Counted from the stretch's first letter, positions 1 through 9,598 are shown. The stretch is 64,000 bases of DNA from Bacillus mobilis (GCF_001884045.1 NZ_MACF01000046.1:496001-560000); one strand, 5' to 3'. Numbers and translations are program-made. The notes: generated from the sequence alone by a model not told the origin.

Positions 1-1
1 A

Positions 2-316
2 GAATTAGGCGACATCATCAGTCGTAAAATTAAAGATCCACGTGTCGGATTTGTTACAGTAACAGATGTACAAGTGAGTGGGGATTTACAAATTGCTACA
101 GTATATATTTCTGTTTTAGGTGATGAAGAACAGAAAGAAAGTACATTAAAAGGTTTAGCGAAAGCAAAAGGCTTCATTCGTTCAGAAATTGGCCAACGTA
201 TTCGTCTTCGCAAAACACCGGAAATTTCCTTTGAATTTGATGAGTCTATCGGATATGGTCATCGAATTGATACACTTTTACATCAAATTAATAAAGACGA
301 TAAACGTGAAGAATAA
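2..316 (+). CDS. rbfA: Ribosome-binding factor A, 3' part only
   Basis: Partial gene: the reading frame is open from base 2 and the start lies outside the window. RbfA binds the 30S subunit and helps mature the 5' end of 16S rRNA, notably at low temperature. Visible family features are the [12 protein letters not shown] segment, the later GDEEQKES region and the [16 protein letters not shown] strand typical of the KH-like fold. The protein ends in a charged tail (KDDKREE). It is followed by a strong terminator and then truB, the usual order in Bacillus after nusA-infB. The identification is by conserved segments and by context. Confidence 0.93.
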   Translation, partial: ELGDIISRKIKDPRVGFVTVTDVQVSGDLQIATVYISVLGDEEQKESTLKGLAKAKGFIRSEIGQRIRLRKTPEISFEFDESIGYGHRIDTLLHQINKDDKREE

Positions 317-344
317 TGGATAGACATTTGTCTATCCATTTTTT
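315..344 (+). terminator. Intrinsic terminator after rbfA
   Basis: Perfect 11-bp stem (AATGGATAGAC / GTCTATCCATT) with a 4-base loop, followed by a T run. It begins at the last bases of the rbfA stop region and would separate rbfA from truB at least partly. Confidence 0.88.
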
Positions 345-402
345 CAATGCAAAATAAATTTTGGATAATTACTATGAAAGAATTATGATGAGGTGAACAT
401 AT

Positions 403-1326
403 ATGGAAGGTGTAGTATTATTACATAAGCCAAAAGGCATGACATCACATGATTGTGTATTTAAATTAAGAAAGATATTGCGTGAGAAACGAATTGGTCA
501 TACAGGAACATTAGATCCAGATGTAACAGGAGTATTACCTATTTGTGTGGGACGAGCAACGAAGATTGCACAATTTTTAACAAGTGAGACGAAAACATAT
601 GAAGGTGAAGTAACACTTGGATTTTCAACAACAACTGAAGATGCTTCTGGTGAAGTTGTTGAAACGAAACATGTAGATCGCGTTATTACTCGTAAGGAAG
701 TAGAAGGGGCTCTTGCTGCATTAACAGGTACGATTGAACAAATGCCTCCGATGTTTTCGGCTGTAAAAGTTAACGGGAAAAAATTATATGAATATGCAAG
801 AGCAGGACAAGAAGTTGAACGTCCAGTTCGTACAATTACAATTCATGAATTTGTATTACTAGATGACCGTGAAGTGTTTGAGGGGGAAAATATTTCATTC
901 CGTTTCCGTGTAACGTGTAGTAAAGGAACATATGTAAGAACGTTAGCAGTAATGATTGGTGAAAAACTTGGTTTTCCATCACATATGTCTCACCTTGTAA
1001 GAACAGCTTCTGGAGAATTTTTATTAGAAGATTGCATATCATTTGAAGAAATTGAAGAAAACGTGCAAAATGGAACAGTAGAGTCTATCTTCATTTCAAT
1101 TGATGAAGCATTAAGTAAGTTCCCGAAAATTGTTGTAGATGAAAAGCAAGCAGAGAAAATAAAGAATGGTATGTTCTTAAAAAATGAATTGCAAATAACA
1201 GCACCATTTATAACAGTATTTGATAAAAATGATCGATGCCTTGCAATTTTTGAGCACCATCCAAAACACCCTGGTATGCTAAAGCCGATGAAAGTACTTG
1301 TGAATAATCAAGAACTAAAGCTATAA
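403..1326 (+). CDS. truB: tRNA pseudouridine(55) synthase TruB
   Basis: Makes pseudouridine 55 in the T-arm of tRNAs. The catalytic loop HTGTLDPDVTGVLP is present, with the catalytic aspartate at residue 38, near the N-terminal VVLLHKPKGMTSHD motif. A C-terminal PUA-like part follows (IVVDEKQAEKIKNGMFL). At 307 residues it has the normal family length. The start follows GAGGTGAAC at suitable spacing. It is followed 43 bases later by the chosen ribF start, as in other Bacillus genomes, so the two are probably co-transcribed. Confidence 0.96.
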   Translation: MEGVVLLHKPKGMTSHDCVFKLRKILREKRIGHTGTLDPDVTGVLPICVGRATKIAQFLTSETKTYEGEVTLGFSTTTEDASGEVVETKHVDRVITRKEVEGALAALTGTIEQMPPMFSAVKVNGKKLYEYARAGQEVERPVRTITIHEFVLLDDREVFEGENISFRFRVTCSKGTYVRTLAVMIGEKLGFPSHMSHLVRTASGEFLLEDCISFEEIEENVQNGTVESIFISIDEALSKFPKIVVDEKQAEKIKNGMFLKNELQITAPFITVFDKNDRCLAIFEHHPKHPGMLKPMKVLVNNQELKL

Positions 1327-1369
1327 TGAATTATTGGAAGGATTATTACAGAAAAAGGTGAATTCAAGC

Positions 1370-2341
1370 GTGAAACTTATTCATTTAACTCATCCACATG
1401 AACAAAATAAATTAGAATTACCACCGACTGTAATGGCATTAGGATTTTTTGATGGCATTCATTTAGGACATCAATGTGTAATTCGAACTGCGAAACAAAT
1501 AGCGGATGAACGGGGATATAAAAGTGCAGTTATGACATTTTATCCGCACCCATCTGTTGTTTTAGGGAAAAAGGAAGCCCATGCGGAGTATATTACACCC
1601 ATGTGTGATAAAGAAAAAATAGTCGAAAACTTAGGGATCGATATATTATATGTTATTAAATTTGATGAATCGTTTGCAGGCTTATTGCCACAACAATTTG
1701 TAGATGATTATATTATTGGTTTAAATGTAAAGCATGTAGTAGCAGGGTTTGATTATTCATATGGACGTTTAGGAAAAGGAAAGATGGAGACTTTACCATT
1801 TCATGCAAGAGGGGAGTTTACACAGACTGTGATTGAAAAAGTTGAATTTCAAGAAGAGAAAGTAAGTTCTACAGCATTACGAAAGTTAATTCGAAATGGC
1901 GAAATGGAACAAATTCCATCTATTTTAGGTAGAGCATATACAGTAGGGGGAACGGTTGTACACGGTGATAAACGTGGACGTCAAATTGGTTTTCCTACAG
2001 CAAATGTAGGTTTAAGTGATGAGTATCTATTGCCACCTGTAGGTGTTTATGCAGTGAGATTAAAGGTTCACGATGAATGGTACGATGGTGTATGTAATAT
2101 TGGATATAAACCAACTTTTAAAGAAGATGAGCGTCAATTATCTATTGAAGTGCACTTATTTGAATTTAACAAAGACATATATGATCAAAATGTTACAGTA
2201 GAGTGGCATATGCGTATAAGAGAAGAGAAGAAATTCAATGGCATCGATGAGTTAGTTGAACAAATCGCAAAAGATAAGAAAACAGCACAAGAATATTTTG
2301 CGAACGAAAAGAATATACTTGCTTTTTCAAATGAAAAGTAG
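1370..2341 (+). CDS. ribF: Bifunctional riboflavin kinase / FAD synthetase RibF
   Basis: Converts riboflavin to FMN and then to FAD in the cytoplasm. The N-terminal adenylyltransferase domain shows GFFDGIHLGH (residues 25-34), and the C-terminal flavokinase domain shows GDKRGRQIGFPTANV. The frame is open further upstream to a TTG at 1334. I chose the GTG at 1370 because AAAAGGTGA lies nine bases before it and the protein then begins MKLIHLTH at about 323 residues, close to the family length. It follows truB closely. No terminator is obvious before rpsO. Confidence 0.95.
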   Translation: MKLIHLTHPHEQNKLELPPTVMALGFFDGIHLGHQCVIRTAKQIADERGYKSAVMTFYPHPSVVLGKKEAHAEYITPMCDKEKIVENLGIDILYVIKFDESFAGLLPQQFVDDYIIGLNVKHVVAGFDYSYGRLGKGKMETLPFHARGEFTQTVIEKVEFQEEKVSSTALRKLIRNGEMEQIPSILGRAYTVGGTVVHGDKRGRQIGFPTANVGLSDEYLLPPVGVYAVRLKVHDEWYDGVCNIGYKPTFKEDERQLSIEVHLFEFNKDIYDQNVTVEWHMRIREEKKFNGIDELVEQIAKDKKTAQEYFANEKNILAFSNEK

Positions 2342-2370
2342 TATTCTATGTTATGTACTTTATGACAACC

Positions 2371-2410
2371 ATTGCTTGGCATTGCGACTCACCGACGCTT
2401 GCTAGGTAAT
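2371..2410 (+). promoter_or_regulatory. Hairpin in the rpsO leader, possible S15 autoregulatory element
   Basis: ATTGCTTGGCATTGCG can pair with CGCTTGCTAGGTAAT through a long imperfect stem containing several G-U pairs, closed by GCG/CGC. It lies about 30 bases before the rpsO start. In Bacillus relatives S15 represses its own translation by binding a leader with G-U/G-C pairs, so this is a candidate site. That role is inferred from position and shape only. Confidence 0.45.
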
Positions 2411-2441
2411 TGGGGGTTTAATTAATAGGAGGTGAAATAGG

Positions 2442-2711
2442 ATGGCTTTAACACAAGAGCGTAAAAATGAAATCATTGCACAATTTAGAACTCATGAGAC
2501 TGATACTGGTTCTCCAGAGGTTCAAATTGCTGTCCTAACGGAGCAAATTAACACTCTAAACGAGCACTTACGTACTCACAAGAAAGATCATCATTCACGT
2601 CGTGGTCTATTAAAGATGGTTGGTAAACGTCGTAACTTACTAACTTACCTTCGTAATAGCGATATCACACGTTACCGTGAATTAATCACAAAGCTTGGCT
2701 TACGTCGATAG
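2442..2711 (+). CDS. rpsO: 30S ribosomal protein S15
   Basis: Primary 16S rRNA-binding protein of the central domain of the small subunit. The 89-residue sequence is a full match to the family, with the conserved [11 protein letters not shown] segment, the [12 protein letters not shown] motif and the [12 protein letters not shown] end. The start is preceded by AGGAGGTG at good spacing. It sits between ribF and pnp as in B. subtilis and is followed by an intrinsic terminator. A hairpin in its leader may mediate autoregulation. Confidence 0.98.
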
Positions 2712-2717
2712 TCAAAG

Positions 2718-2741
2718 AAGCGGGAATATTCCCGCTTTTTT
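2718..2741 (+). terminator. Intrinsic terminator after rpsO
   Basis: Stem AAGCGGGA / TCCCGCTT with loop ATAT, followed by TTTT. Confidence 0.9.
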
Positions 2742-2812
2742 GTTAGGTAAAAATATATCTTCTACCCTTTATAGCTTACTTCATTTTCGGTAATACTAGA
2801 GGTAGAATATTG

Positions 2813-2821
2813 TGATATACT
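2813..2821 (+). promoter_or_regulatory. Possible extended -10 promoter for pnp
   Basis: TGATATACT fits the extended -10 pattern (TG, one base, hexamer) about 50 bases upstream of pnp and downstream of the rpsO terminator. No good -35 hexamer was found. Confidence 0.4.
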
Positions 2822-2871
2822 ATCCATTTACATAGAAGAATTGAATACTTTAAATTGAGAGGGGTACTTAA

Positions 2872-5010
2872 ATGAGTCAAGAAAAGCAAGTCTTCTCGAT
2901 AGATTTAGCTGGTCGCCAGCTAACAGTTGAAACAAGTCAGCTTGCGAAGCAAGCGAACGGAGCAGTATTAGTAAGATATGGCGATACAGCGGTTCTATCT
3001 ACAGCAACTGCATCAAAAGAACCAAAAAATGTAGATTTCTTCCCACTTACAGTAAACTATGAAGAGCGTTTATATGCAGTCGGAAAAATTCCTGGCGGTT
3101 TCATTAAACGTGAAGGTCGTCCAAGTGAAAAAGCAATTTTGGCAAGTCGTTTAATCGACCGTCCAATTCGTCCACTTTTCGCAGATGGTTTCCGTAACGA
3201 AGTACAAGTTGTCAGCATTGTAATGAGTGTTGATCAAGATTGTTCTTCTGAAATGGCAGCTATGCTTGGTTCTTCATTAGCGTTATCGATTTCAGATATT
3301 CCATTTGAAGGTCCAATCGCGGGTGCAACAGTTGGTCGTATTAACGGCGAATTCGTTATTAATCCAACAGTAGAACAGCAAGAGCAAAGTGATATTCACC
3401 TTGTTGTAGCTGGTACGAAAGATGCAATTAACATGGTTGAAGCAGGAGCAGATCAAGTGCCTGAAGAAACGATGTTGGAAGCAATTATGTTTGGACATGA
3501 CGAAATTAAACGTCTAATTGCATTCCAAGAAGAGATTGTACAAGCTGTAGGTAAAGAGAAATCAGAAGTGAAACTTTATGAAGTTGACGCTGATCTTAAT
3601 CAAGCTGTACGTGAAATGTCTGAGAAGGATATGCATTCTGCAATTCAAGTACATGAGAAACATGCACGTGAAGATGCAATTAACGAAGTGAAAAAGCGTG
3701 TAATTGAGCATTATGAAGCGCAAGAAGCTGACGCTGATACATTAGGACAAGTAAATGAGATTTTATATAAAATTGTAAAAGAAGAAGTACGTCGTCTTAT
3801 TACAGTTGAAAAAATCCGCCCAGATGGCCGTAAAGGTGACGAAATCCGTCCATTAGCATCAGAGGTTGGCATTTTATCTCGTACACACGGTTCTGGTTTA
3901 TTCACACGTGGACAAACACAAGCATTAAGTATTTGTACATTAGGTGCATTAGGCGATGTGCAAATTTTAGATGGTCTTGGTGTAGAAGAATCAAAACGCT
4001 TCATGCACCATTACAACTTCCCATCATTTAGTGTTGGTGAAACAAGACCGATGCGTGGACCAGGTCGTCGTGAAATTGGTCACGGTGCACTTGGAGAACG
4101 TGCTCTTGAACCTGTAATTCCATCTGAAAAAGATTTCCCATATACAGTACGTCTTGTATCTGAAGTTTTAGAATCAAATGGTTCTACTTCACAAGCAAGT
4201 ATTTGTGGTAGTACTTTAGCAATGATGGATGCTGGTGTTCCACTTAAAGCTCCAGTTGCAGGTATTGCAATGGGTCTAGTTAAAACTGGTGAGCATTACA
4301 CAATTTTATCTGATATTCAAGGTATGGAAGATCATTTAGGTGATATGGACTTTAAAGTAGCAGGTACAGCAAAAGGTGTTACTGCACTACAAATGGACAT
4401 TAAAATCGATGGTCTATCTCGTGAAATTTTAGAAGAGGCATTACAACAAGCGAAAGTTGGTCGTGTGCACATTCTAAATCATATGTTATCTGTTATTGGA
4501 GAGCCACGTACTGAATTATCAGCTTACGCTCCAAAGATTATTACAATGACAATTAACCCAGATAAAATCCGTGACGTTATTGGGCCGAGCGGTAAACAAA
4601 TCAATAAAATTATTGAAGAAACTGGCGTTAAAATTGATATCGAGCAAGATGGTACAGTATTCATTTCTTCAATAAATCAAGAAATGAATGACAAAGCTAA
4701 GAAAATTATCGAAGATATCGTTCGCGAAGTACAAGTAGGTGAAATCTACGAAGGAAAAGTGAAACGTGTTGAGAAATTCGGTGCTTTCGTTGAACTATTC
4801 AGCGGTAAAGATGGATTAGTTCACATTTCTGAACTTGCACTTGAGCGTGTAGGTAAAGTAGAAGACGTTGTGAAGATCGGTGATGTAATTACAGTTAAAG
4901 TTATCGAGATTGACAAGCAAGGTCGTGTGAATCTATCTAGAAAAGTATTGCTAAAAGAAGAGCAAGAAAAAGAAGCTGCTAAAGAAGAAAACAAACAAGA
5001 GCAGCAATAA
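2872..5010 (+). CDS. pnp: Polyribonucleotide nucleotidyltransferase (PNPase)
   Basis: Phosphorolytic 3'-5' exoribonuclease, a main RNA-decay enzyme and degradosome partner. At 712 residues it has the normal length. Two RNase PH domains are visible (the first with [20 protein letters not shown], the second with [14 protein letters not shown] and [14 protein letters not shown]). They are followed by a KH domain ([12 protein letters not shown], near residue 570), an S1 domain ([20 protein letters not shown]) and a charged tail. The start follows GAGAGGGG. It has its own candidate promoter and a strong terminator, so it is probably largely monocistronic. Confidence 0.98.
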   Translation: MSQEKQVFSIDLAGRQLTVETSQLAKQANGAVLVRYGDTAVLSTATASKEPKNVDFFPLTVNYEERLYAVGKIPGGFIKREGRPSEKAILASRLIDRPIRPLFADGFRNEVQVVSIVMSVDQDCSSEMAAMLGSSLALSISDIPFEGPIAGATVGRINGEFVINPTVEQQEQSDIHLVVAGTKDAINMVEAGADQVPEETMLEAIMFGHDEIKRLIAFQEEIVQAVGKEKSEVKLYEVDADLNQAVREMSEKDMHSAIQVHEKHAREDAINEVKKRVIEHYEAQEADADTLGQVNEILYKIVKEEVRRLITVEKIRPDGRKGDEIRPLASEVGILSRTHGSGLFTRGQTQALSICTLGALGDVQILDGLGVEESKRFMHHYNFPSFSVGETRPMRGPGRREIGHGALGERALEPVIPSEKDFPYTVRLVSEVLESNGSTSQASICGSTLAMMDAGVPLKAPVAGIAMGLVKTGEHYTILSDIQGMEDHLGDMDFKVAGTAKGVTALQMDIKIDGLSREILEEALQQAKVGRVHILNHMLSVIGEPRTELSAYAPKIITMTINPDKIRDVIGPSGKQINKIIEETGVKIDIEQDGTVFISSINQEMNDKAKKIIEDIVREVQVGEIYEGKVKRVEKFGAFVELFSGKDGLVHISELALERVGKVEDVVKIGDVITVKVIEIDKQGRVNLSRKVLLKEEQEKEAAKEENKQEQQ

Positions 5011-5012
5011 GT

Positions 5013-5038
5013 AAAAGCCAGTTGAACTGGCTTTTTTT
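5013..5038 (+). terminator. Intrinsic terminator after pnp
   Basis: Perfect 10-bp stem AAAAGCCAGT / ACTGGCTTTT with loop TGA and a seven-T tail. Confidence 0.92.
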
Positions 5039-5161
5039 GTTATGTAAAAAATATGATTTATATATATTTTTATGTCAGTTTAGGTATAGTTTTCATTATA
5101 ACGCTCAAATTAACAAAGATAAGAAGAAAAAGGCATTTATATAGTTAATGGGAGGGTTTAT

Positions 5162-6061
5162 ATGAAAGCTCGTATATTGGCATACATATGTATATTTTTT
5201 TTATATGTCAGTGTAGGCTCTTATTCCGTTTTTGCACAGGATAACTTGTATGAAGAAATTCAAAAACATGCAAAACAATATGAGATTGCACCTCAAAATG
5301 CGATGATTGATAAAATATGGAAAGCAACACCGGGATATAATGGAAGACAAGTTGATATCGAAGCATCTTATAATAATATGAAGAAGCTAAAGAAATTTGA
5401 TCAAAAAAATCTTGAATTCAAGGAAGTATCCCCAAGTGTTCACTTAAAAGATTTATCACCAGCTCCAATTTATAGGGGACATCCAAATAAAAAGATGGTG
5501 GGATTAACAATAAATGTGGCATGGGGAAACGAGTATTTGCCGCGTATATTAGAGATATTGAAAAAACATGATGTGAAGGCGACTTTCTTTTTAGAAGGAC
5601 GCTGGGTGAAAGAAAATTTGCGATTTGCAAAAATGATTGTCGATGCAAATCAAGAAGTTGGAAATCATTCTTATACACACCCTAATATGAAAACGCTATC
5701 GTCTGATGAAATACGAGATCAGTTACTAAAAACAAATCGAATGATTGAAGTTGCAACGAATCAAAAGGTGAGATGGTTTGCCCCGCCGAGTGGAAGTTTT
5801 CGGGATGAAGTCGTGAAAATTGCTGATGATTTCCAAATGGGAACGATCATGTGGACTGTCGATACAATTGATTGGAAACGACCTGATCCAGATGTACTAT
5901 TGCAGAGAGTAATGAGAAAAATACATCCAGGTGCTATCGTATTAATGCATCCAACTTCATCTACAGCAGAAGCATTAGATACAATGATTACAAAATTGAA
6001 GGAACAAGGATATCGAGTAGGGAATATAACAGAATTACTGGATGAAAAACGTGTGGATTAA
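5162..6061 (+). CDS. ylxY: NodB-family polysaccharide deacetylase-like protein YlxY, degenerate first motif
   Basis: Exported protein with a signal peptide (residues 1-25, cleavage near VFAQ) and a NodB homology domain. Active family members carry a TFDDG-type first motif whose aspartates act in catalysis and metal binding. Here that stretch reads TINVAWGNEY (116-125), so both aspartates are missing, while the second motif HSYTHP (169-174) is kept. Later segments (RWFAPPSGSFRDEV, GTIMWTVDTIDWKRPDP, GAIVLMHPT) are conserved. It lies between pnp and mlpA, as ylxY does in B. subtilis. Substrate and activity are unknown, and loss of classical deacetylase activity is an inference. The start follows GGGAGGG. 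Confidence 0.88.
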   Translation: MKARILAYICIFFLYVSVGSYSVFAQDNLYEEIQKHAKQYEIAPQNAMIDKIWKATPGYNGRQVDIEASYNNMKKLKKFDQKNLEFKEVSPSVHLKDLSPAPIYRGHPNKKMVGLTINVAWGNEYLPRILEILKKHDVKATFFLEGRWVKENLRFAKMIVDANQEVGNHSYTHPNMKTLSSDEIRDQLLKTNRMIEVATNQKVRWFAPPSGSFRDEVVKIADDFQMGTIMWTVDTIDWKRPDPDVLLQRVMRKIHPGAIVLMHPTSSTAEALDTMITKLKEQGYRVGNITELLDEKRVD

Positions 6062-6147
6062 ATACATTTGCATGACATTCATCCTTAAACTTGTTATCAT
6101 TAAATAATAGCACTTATTTAGAGAAACTGGCAGTAGGAGGAAAGTTT

Positions 6148-7389
6148 TTGATTAAAAAATATACTTGTAAAAATGGTGTAAGAATCGTTATGGAGAATAT
6201 ACCAACCGTAAGATCGGTTGCGATTGGTATTTGGATTCATGCGGGGTCAAGAAATGAAAATGAAAAAAATAATGGGGTTTCTCACTTTTTAGAGCATATG
6301 TTCTTTAAAGGGACAGAAACACGTAGTGCACGCGAAATTGCAGAATCATTTGATAGCATTGGTGGGCAAGTGAATGCTTTTACTTCAAAAGAATACACTT
6401 GTTACTATGCAAAAGTGCTAGATGAGCATGCTAAATATGCTTTAGATGTACTAGCAGATATGTTCTTCAATTCAACATTTGATGAGGAAGAACTGAAAAA
6501 AGAGAAGAATGTCGTATGTGAAGAAATTAAAATGTACGAAGATGCTCCAGATGATATTGTACATGATATGTTAACGAAAGCAACATATGAAACGCATCCG
6601 CTTGGATATCCTATTTTAGGAACTGAAGAAACGCTTGATACGTTTACAGGTGATACACTACGCCAATATATAAAAGATCATTACACACCTGAAAATGTCG
6701 TTGTTTCAGTTGCAGGAAATATTGATGAAGCCTTTTTACAAACGGTAGAGCAATATTTCGGTAGTTATGAAGGAACAACAAACCGTGAACAAGTACATAG
6801 CCCAATTTTCCATTTTAATAAGGTAGCACGTAAAAAGGAAACAGAACAAGCTCATTTATGTTTAGGATATAAAGGCTTACAAATGGGACACGAAGATATT
6901 TATAACTTAATTGTATTAAATAACGTTTTAGGCGGTAGTATGAGTAGCCGTTTATTCCAAGAAGTACGTGAGCAACGCGGGTTAGCCTACTCAGTATTTT
7001 CTTACCATTCTTCTTATGAAGATACAGGTATGTTAACGCTGTATGGTGGAACAGGAAGCCAACAATTAGATACACTGTATGACACAATGCAGGAAACATT
7101 AGAAACATTGAAAAATACAGGTATTACAGAAAAAGAGCTTATTAATAGTAAAGAGCAATTAAAAGGAAACTTAATGTTAAGCTTAGAAAGTACGAATAGC
7201 CGTATGAGCCGCAATGGTAAGAATGAATTGCTACTTCGTAAGCATCGTTCACTTGATGAGATTATTGAAAGTGTAAACACTGTAACGAAAGCAAATGTTG
7301 ATGAGTTAATTCGTAACATGTTTACAGATGAATTCTCTGCAGCATTAATTAGTCCAGATGGAAAACTTCCAAAAGGAATAAAACTATAA
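6148..7389 (+). CDS. mlpA: M16 family zinc processing peptidase MlpA (YmxG)
   Basis: Insulinase/mitochondrial-processing-peptidase type metalloprotease. The inverted zinc motif HFLEH is at residues 46-50 and the downstream glutamate region VVCEEIKMYEDAPDD is present, so it looks catalytically intact. The C-terminal M16 half includes GGSMSSRLFQEVREQRGLAYSV. I chose the TTG at 6148 because AGGAGG lies seven bases upstream and the protein then starts MIKKYTCKNG, giving 413 residues. The longer frame to 6091 has no good binding site. The gene is followed by a strong terminator. Confidence 0.93.
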   Translation: MIKKYTCKNGVRIVMENIPTVRSVAIGIWIHAGSRNENEKNNGVSHFLEHMFFKGTETRSAREIAESFDSIGGQVNAFTSKEYTCYYAKVLDEHAKYALDVLADMFFNSTFDEEELKKEKNVVCEEIKMYEDAPDDIVHDMLTKATYETHPLGYPILGTEETLDTFTGDTLRQYIKDHYTPENVVVSVAGNIDEAFLQTVEQYFGSYEGTTNREQVHSPIFHFNKVARKKETEQAHLCLGYKGLQMGHEDIYNLIVLNNVLGGSMSSRLFQEVREQRGLAYSVFSYHSSYEDTGMLTLYGGTGSQQLDTLYDTMQETLETLKNTGITEKELINSKEQLKGNLMLSLESTNSRMSRNGKNELLLRKHRSLDEIIESVNTVTKANVDELIRNMFTDEFSAALISPDGKLPKGIKL

Positions 7390-7410
7390 TTGCTTTATAT
7401 AAAGTATGTA

Positions 7411-7453
7411 AAAATAACCGTATCTCTTTTAAATGAGATACGGTTATTTTTTT
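7411..7453 (+). terminator. Intrinsic terminator after mlpA
   Basis: Perfect 16-bp stem (AAAATAACCGTATCTC and its complement) with an 8-base loop, ending in a T run. Confidence 0.92.
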
Positions 7454-7519
7454 GGGATATACAGAATAGGTACTAATTATAGATAACTTACATTCATAAC
7501 TTCTGTAGGGGGAGAGCGT

Positions 7520-7771
7520 ATGCGATTAAGTGAATTAAGCGGTAAAGAGATCGTAAATTTAGAAAGAGCCGAAAAAATGGGGGTTCTAGGTTATGTGGAT
7601 TTAGAAATTGATGAGAAGGATGGTCAAATACAGGCTCTTATCATACCTGCTGGGAAATGGGGAGGCTTTAAAAAGGAACCACAAGAAGTAAGAGTCACGT
7701 GGAGCCAAATTAAGAAAGTAGGGCATGATATGATCCTTTGTGATATTACAGATCGTCCAAATTCGAAGTGA
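7520..7771 (+). CDS. ymxH: YlmC/YmxH family PRC-barrel protein
   Basis: Small 83-residue protein of the sporulation-associated YlmC/YmxH family. The pattern MRLSELSGKEIVNLERAEKM, then GYVDLEIDEKDGQIQALIIPAG, resembles a PRC-barrel fold. Its biochemical role is not established. The start follows GGGGGAG. It sits alone between the terminators of mlpA and of itself, upstream of the dipicolinate genes, exactly as in B. subtilis. Confidence 0.88.
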   Translation: MRLSELSGKEIVNLERAEKMGVLGYVDLEIDEKDGQIQALIIPAGKWGGFKKEPQEVRVTWSQIKKVGHDMILCDITDRPNSK

Positions 7772-7799
7772 AAGATGGCCATTTTGGTCATCTTTTTTT
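7771..7799 (+). terminator. Intrinsic terminator after ymxH
   Basis: AAAGATGGCC pairs with GGTCATCTTT (one G-T pair) across a short AT-rich loop and is followed by seven or more T residues. It starts at the last base of the ymxH stop codon. Confidence 0.85.
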
Positions 7800-7951
7800 G
7801 CGCATTCCCCGCAGAGTATTAGCTCACATGAATCGAGCTTTTACGGGCAATCAATTTCCTACATAATGTCCTCTCATATGCGGAATTTTGAGGGGAGGTC
7901 TTTCTGCATACAAAGAGCGGGATCAATCATGTGTGCTTTTTGTTTTTCAAT

Positions 7952-7980
7952 CACCTAAAACTCGTACATTACATATGATG
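7952..7980 (+). promoter_or_regulatory. Possible sigma-K-type promoter for dpaA-dpaB
   Basis: A CAC element is followed, 17 bases after its AC, by CATATGAT, resembling the late mother-cell promoter pattern (AC, about 16-17 bases, CATA-rich -10). Dipicolinate synthase genes are sigma-K dependent in B. subtilis. The same arrangement is seen before cotE in this window. Confidence 0.4.
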
Positions 7981-8044
7981 TGGAGGAAAAAGAAAAAGTA
8001 GGCACTTTTCTTATAAATGACAGAAAAAGAAGGTGAATTAGGGA

Positions 8045-8947
8045 ATGTTGACTGAGATGCATATTGCTGTCATAGGAGGAGATGCAAGACAGCTAGAAGT
8101 AATTCGCAAGCTAGTTGAATTGGATGCGAAACTTTCATTGATAGGGTTTGACCAGTTAGATCATGGCTTCACAGGGGCAGCAAAAGAAAGTATACAAAAT
8201 TTAGATTTCACTTCTGTAGATGCAATTATTTTGCCAGTTGCAGGTACAAATGCCAAGGGAGAAGTAGATACTATTTTTTCAAACGAGAAAGTTTCTATAA
8301 CGAAAGAACAAATTGAAAATACACCAGAACACTTTACTATATATTCAGGTATTGGCACGCCTTACTTGGAAAATCTCGTATCTACTACAAACCGAAAACT
8401 TGTTAAATTATTTGATCGTGATGATGTCGCAATCTACAATTCTATTCCGACTGTAGAAGGTACATTAATGATGGTAATTCAACATACCGACTATACAATT
8501 CATGGTTCCAATGTAATGGTTTTAGGATTTGGTAGAACAGGGATGAGTGTTGCCAGAGCGTTTCAATCATTAGGAGCCCATGTCAAAGTTGGAGCAAGAC
8601 GATCGGAACATATTGCACGTATTACAGAAATGATGTTTTCTCCTTTTCATATGCAAGATATTGAGAAAGAAGTAGGGAATATCGATATTGTCATTAATAC
8701 AATTCCGCATCTCGTTGTGACAGCGAATGTCATTTCAAAAATGCCGGCTCATACGTTAGTAATTGATTTAGCTTCTAAACCAGGCGGTACCGACTTTAGA
8801 TATGCGGAAAAAAGAGGAGTTAAAGCGCTGTTAGCACCTGGATTACCAGGTATTGTTGCTCCGAAAACAGCAGGACAAATTTTAGCGAACGTTCTTTCTC
8901 AGTTGTTAGCAGAAGATGTAATCGCAAGAAAGGAGAATGGGGAATGA
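8045..8947 (+). CDS. dpaA: Dipicolinate synthase subunit A
   Basis: Dehydrogenase subunit of dipicolinate synthase (SpoVFA), made in the mother cell late in sporulation. It converts the DapA product to dipicolinic acid, which fills the spore core with calcium. At 300 residues it shows a Rossmann nucleotide-binding motif VLGFGRTGMSVARA near residue 160 and the conserved VIDLASKPGGTDF and ALLAPGLPGIVAPKTAG segments. The start follows AAGGTGAATTAGGG. Its stop overlaps the dpaB start (ATGA), indicating translational coupling. Confidence 0.96.
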   Translation: MLTEMHIAVIGGDARQLEVIRKLVELDAKLSLIGFDQLDHGFTGAAKESIQNLDFTSVDAIILPVAGTNAKGEVDTIFSNEKVSITKEQIENTPEHFTIYSGIGTPYLENLVSTTNRKLVKLFDRDDVAIYNSIPTVEGTLMMVIQHTDYTIHGSNVMVLGFGRTGMSVARAFQSLGAHVKVGARRSEHIARITEMMFSPFHMQDIEKEVGNIDIVINTIPHLVVTANVISKMPAHTLVIDLASKPGGTDFRYAEKRGVKALLAPGLPGIVAPKTAGQILANVLSQLLAEDVIARKENGE

Positions 8948-9543
8948 ATTTAAAAGGGAAAAGAATAGGATTTGGTTTTACTGGTTCACATTGTACGTAC
9001 GAAGAAGTAATGCCTCATTTAGAAAAATTAATTGCTGAGGGAGCAGAAGTACGTCCCGTTGTTTCTTACACTGTTCAATCAACAAATACGAGATTTGGAG
9101 AAGGGGCAGAGTGGATTAAAAAGATTGAAGAAGTAACAGGCTTTAAAGCAATTAATTCCATCGTTGGCGCAGAACCACTAGGACCTAAAATTCCACTAGA
9201 TTGCATGGTAATTGCACCGCTAACAGGAAATTCTATGAGTAAATTTGCAAATGCAATGACAGACTCTCCAGTATTAATGGCAGCGAAAGCGACGCTAAGA
9301 AATGGCAAGCCTGTTGTGTTGGCTGTTTCGACGAATGATGCTTTAGGGCTTAATGGGGTAAACCTCATGCGCCTAATGGCAACAAAAAACATCTACTTCG
9401 TCCCGTTCGGCCAAGATGCACCAGAGAAAAAACCGAACTCAATGGTAGCTCGCATGGAGCTGCTGGAAGATACAGTATTAGAAGCGCTGCAAGGGAAGCA
9501 ATTGCAACCGGTTGTCGTAGAAAAATTCAGATATATGAATTAA
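8944..9543 (+). CDS. dpaB: Dipicolinate synthase subunit B (flavoprotein)
   Basis: Second subunit of dipicolinate synthase (SpoVFB), a member of the homo-oligomeric flavin-containing decarboxylase (HFCD) fold. Visible features are the N-terminal GFTGSHCTYEEV, VIAPLTGNSMSKFANAMTDS and KPVVLAVSTNDALG. Length is 199 residues, as expected. The ATG overlaps the dpaA stop by four bases. No clear terminator follows; 150 bases downstream lies asd, which has its own promoter and leader hairpin. DpaAB together use the 4-hydroxy-tetrahydrodipicolinate made by the asd-dapG-dapA enzymes. Confidence 0.96.
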   Translation: MNLKGKRIGFGFTGSHCTYEEVMPHLEKLIAEGAEVRPVVSYTVQSTNTRFGEGAEWIKKIEEVTGFKAINSIVGAEPLGPKIPLDCMVIAPLTGNSMSKFANAMTDSPVLMAAKATLRNGKPVVLAVSTNDALGLNGVNLMRLMATKNIYFVPFGQDAPEKKPNSMVARMELLEDTVLEALQGKQLQPVVVEKFRYMN

Positions 9544-9598
9544 AAAACGAAAAAAAACGGACAATTTTTGATGAAACCATCATTCTTACTGTAGAATA

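Noticed and set aside
7740-7958. 72-codon + strand ORF after ymxH
   Set aside because: It runs through the ymxH terminator and the dpaA promoter region, with no ribosome site or family.
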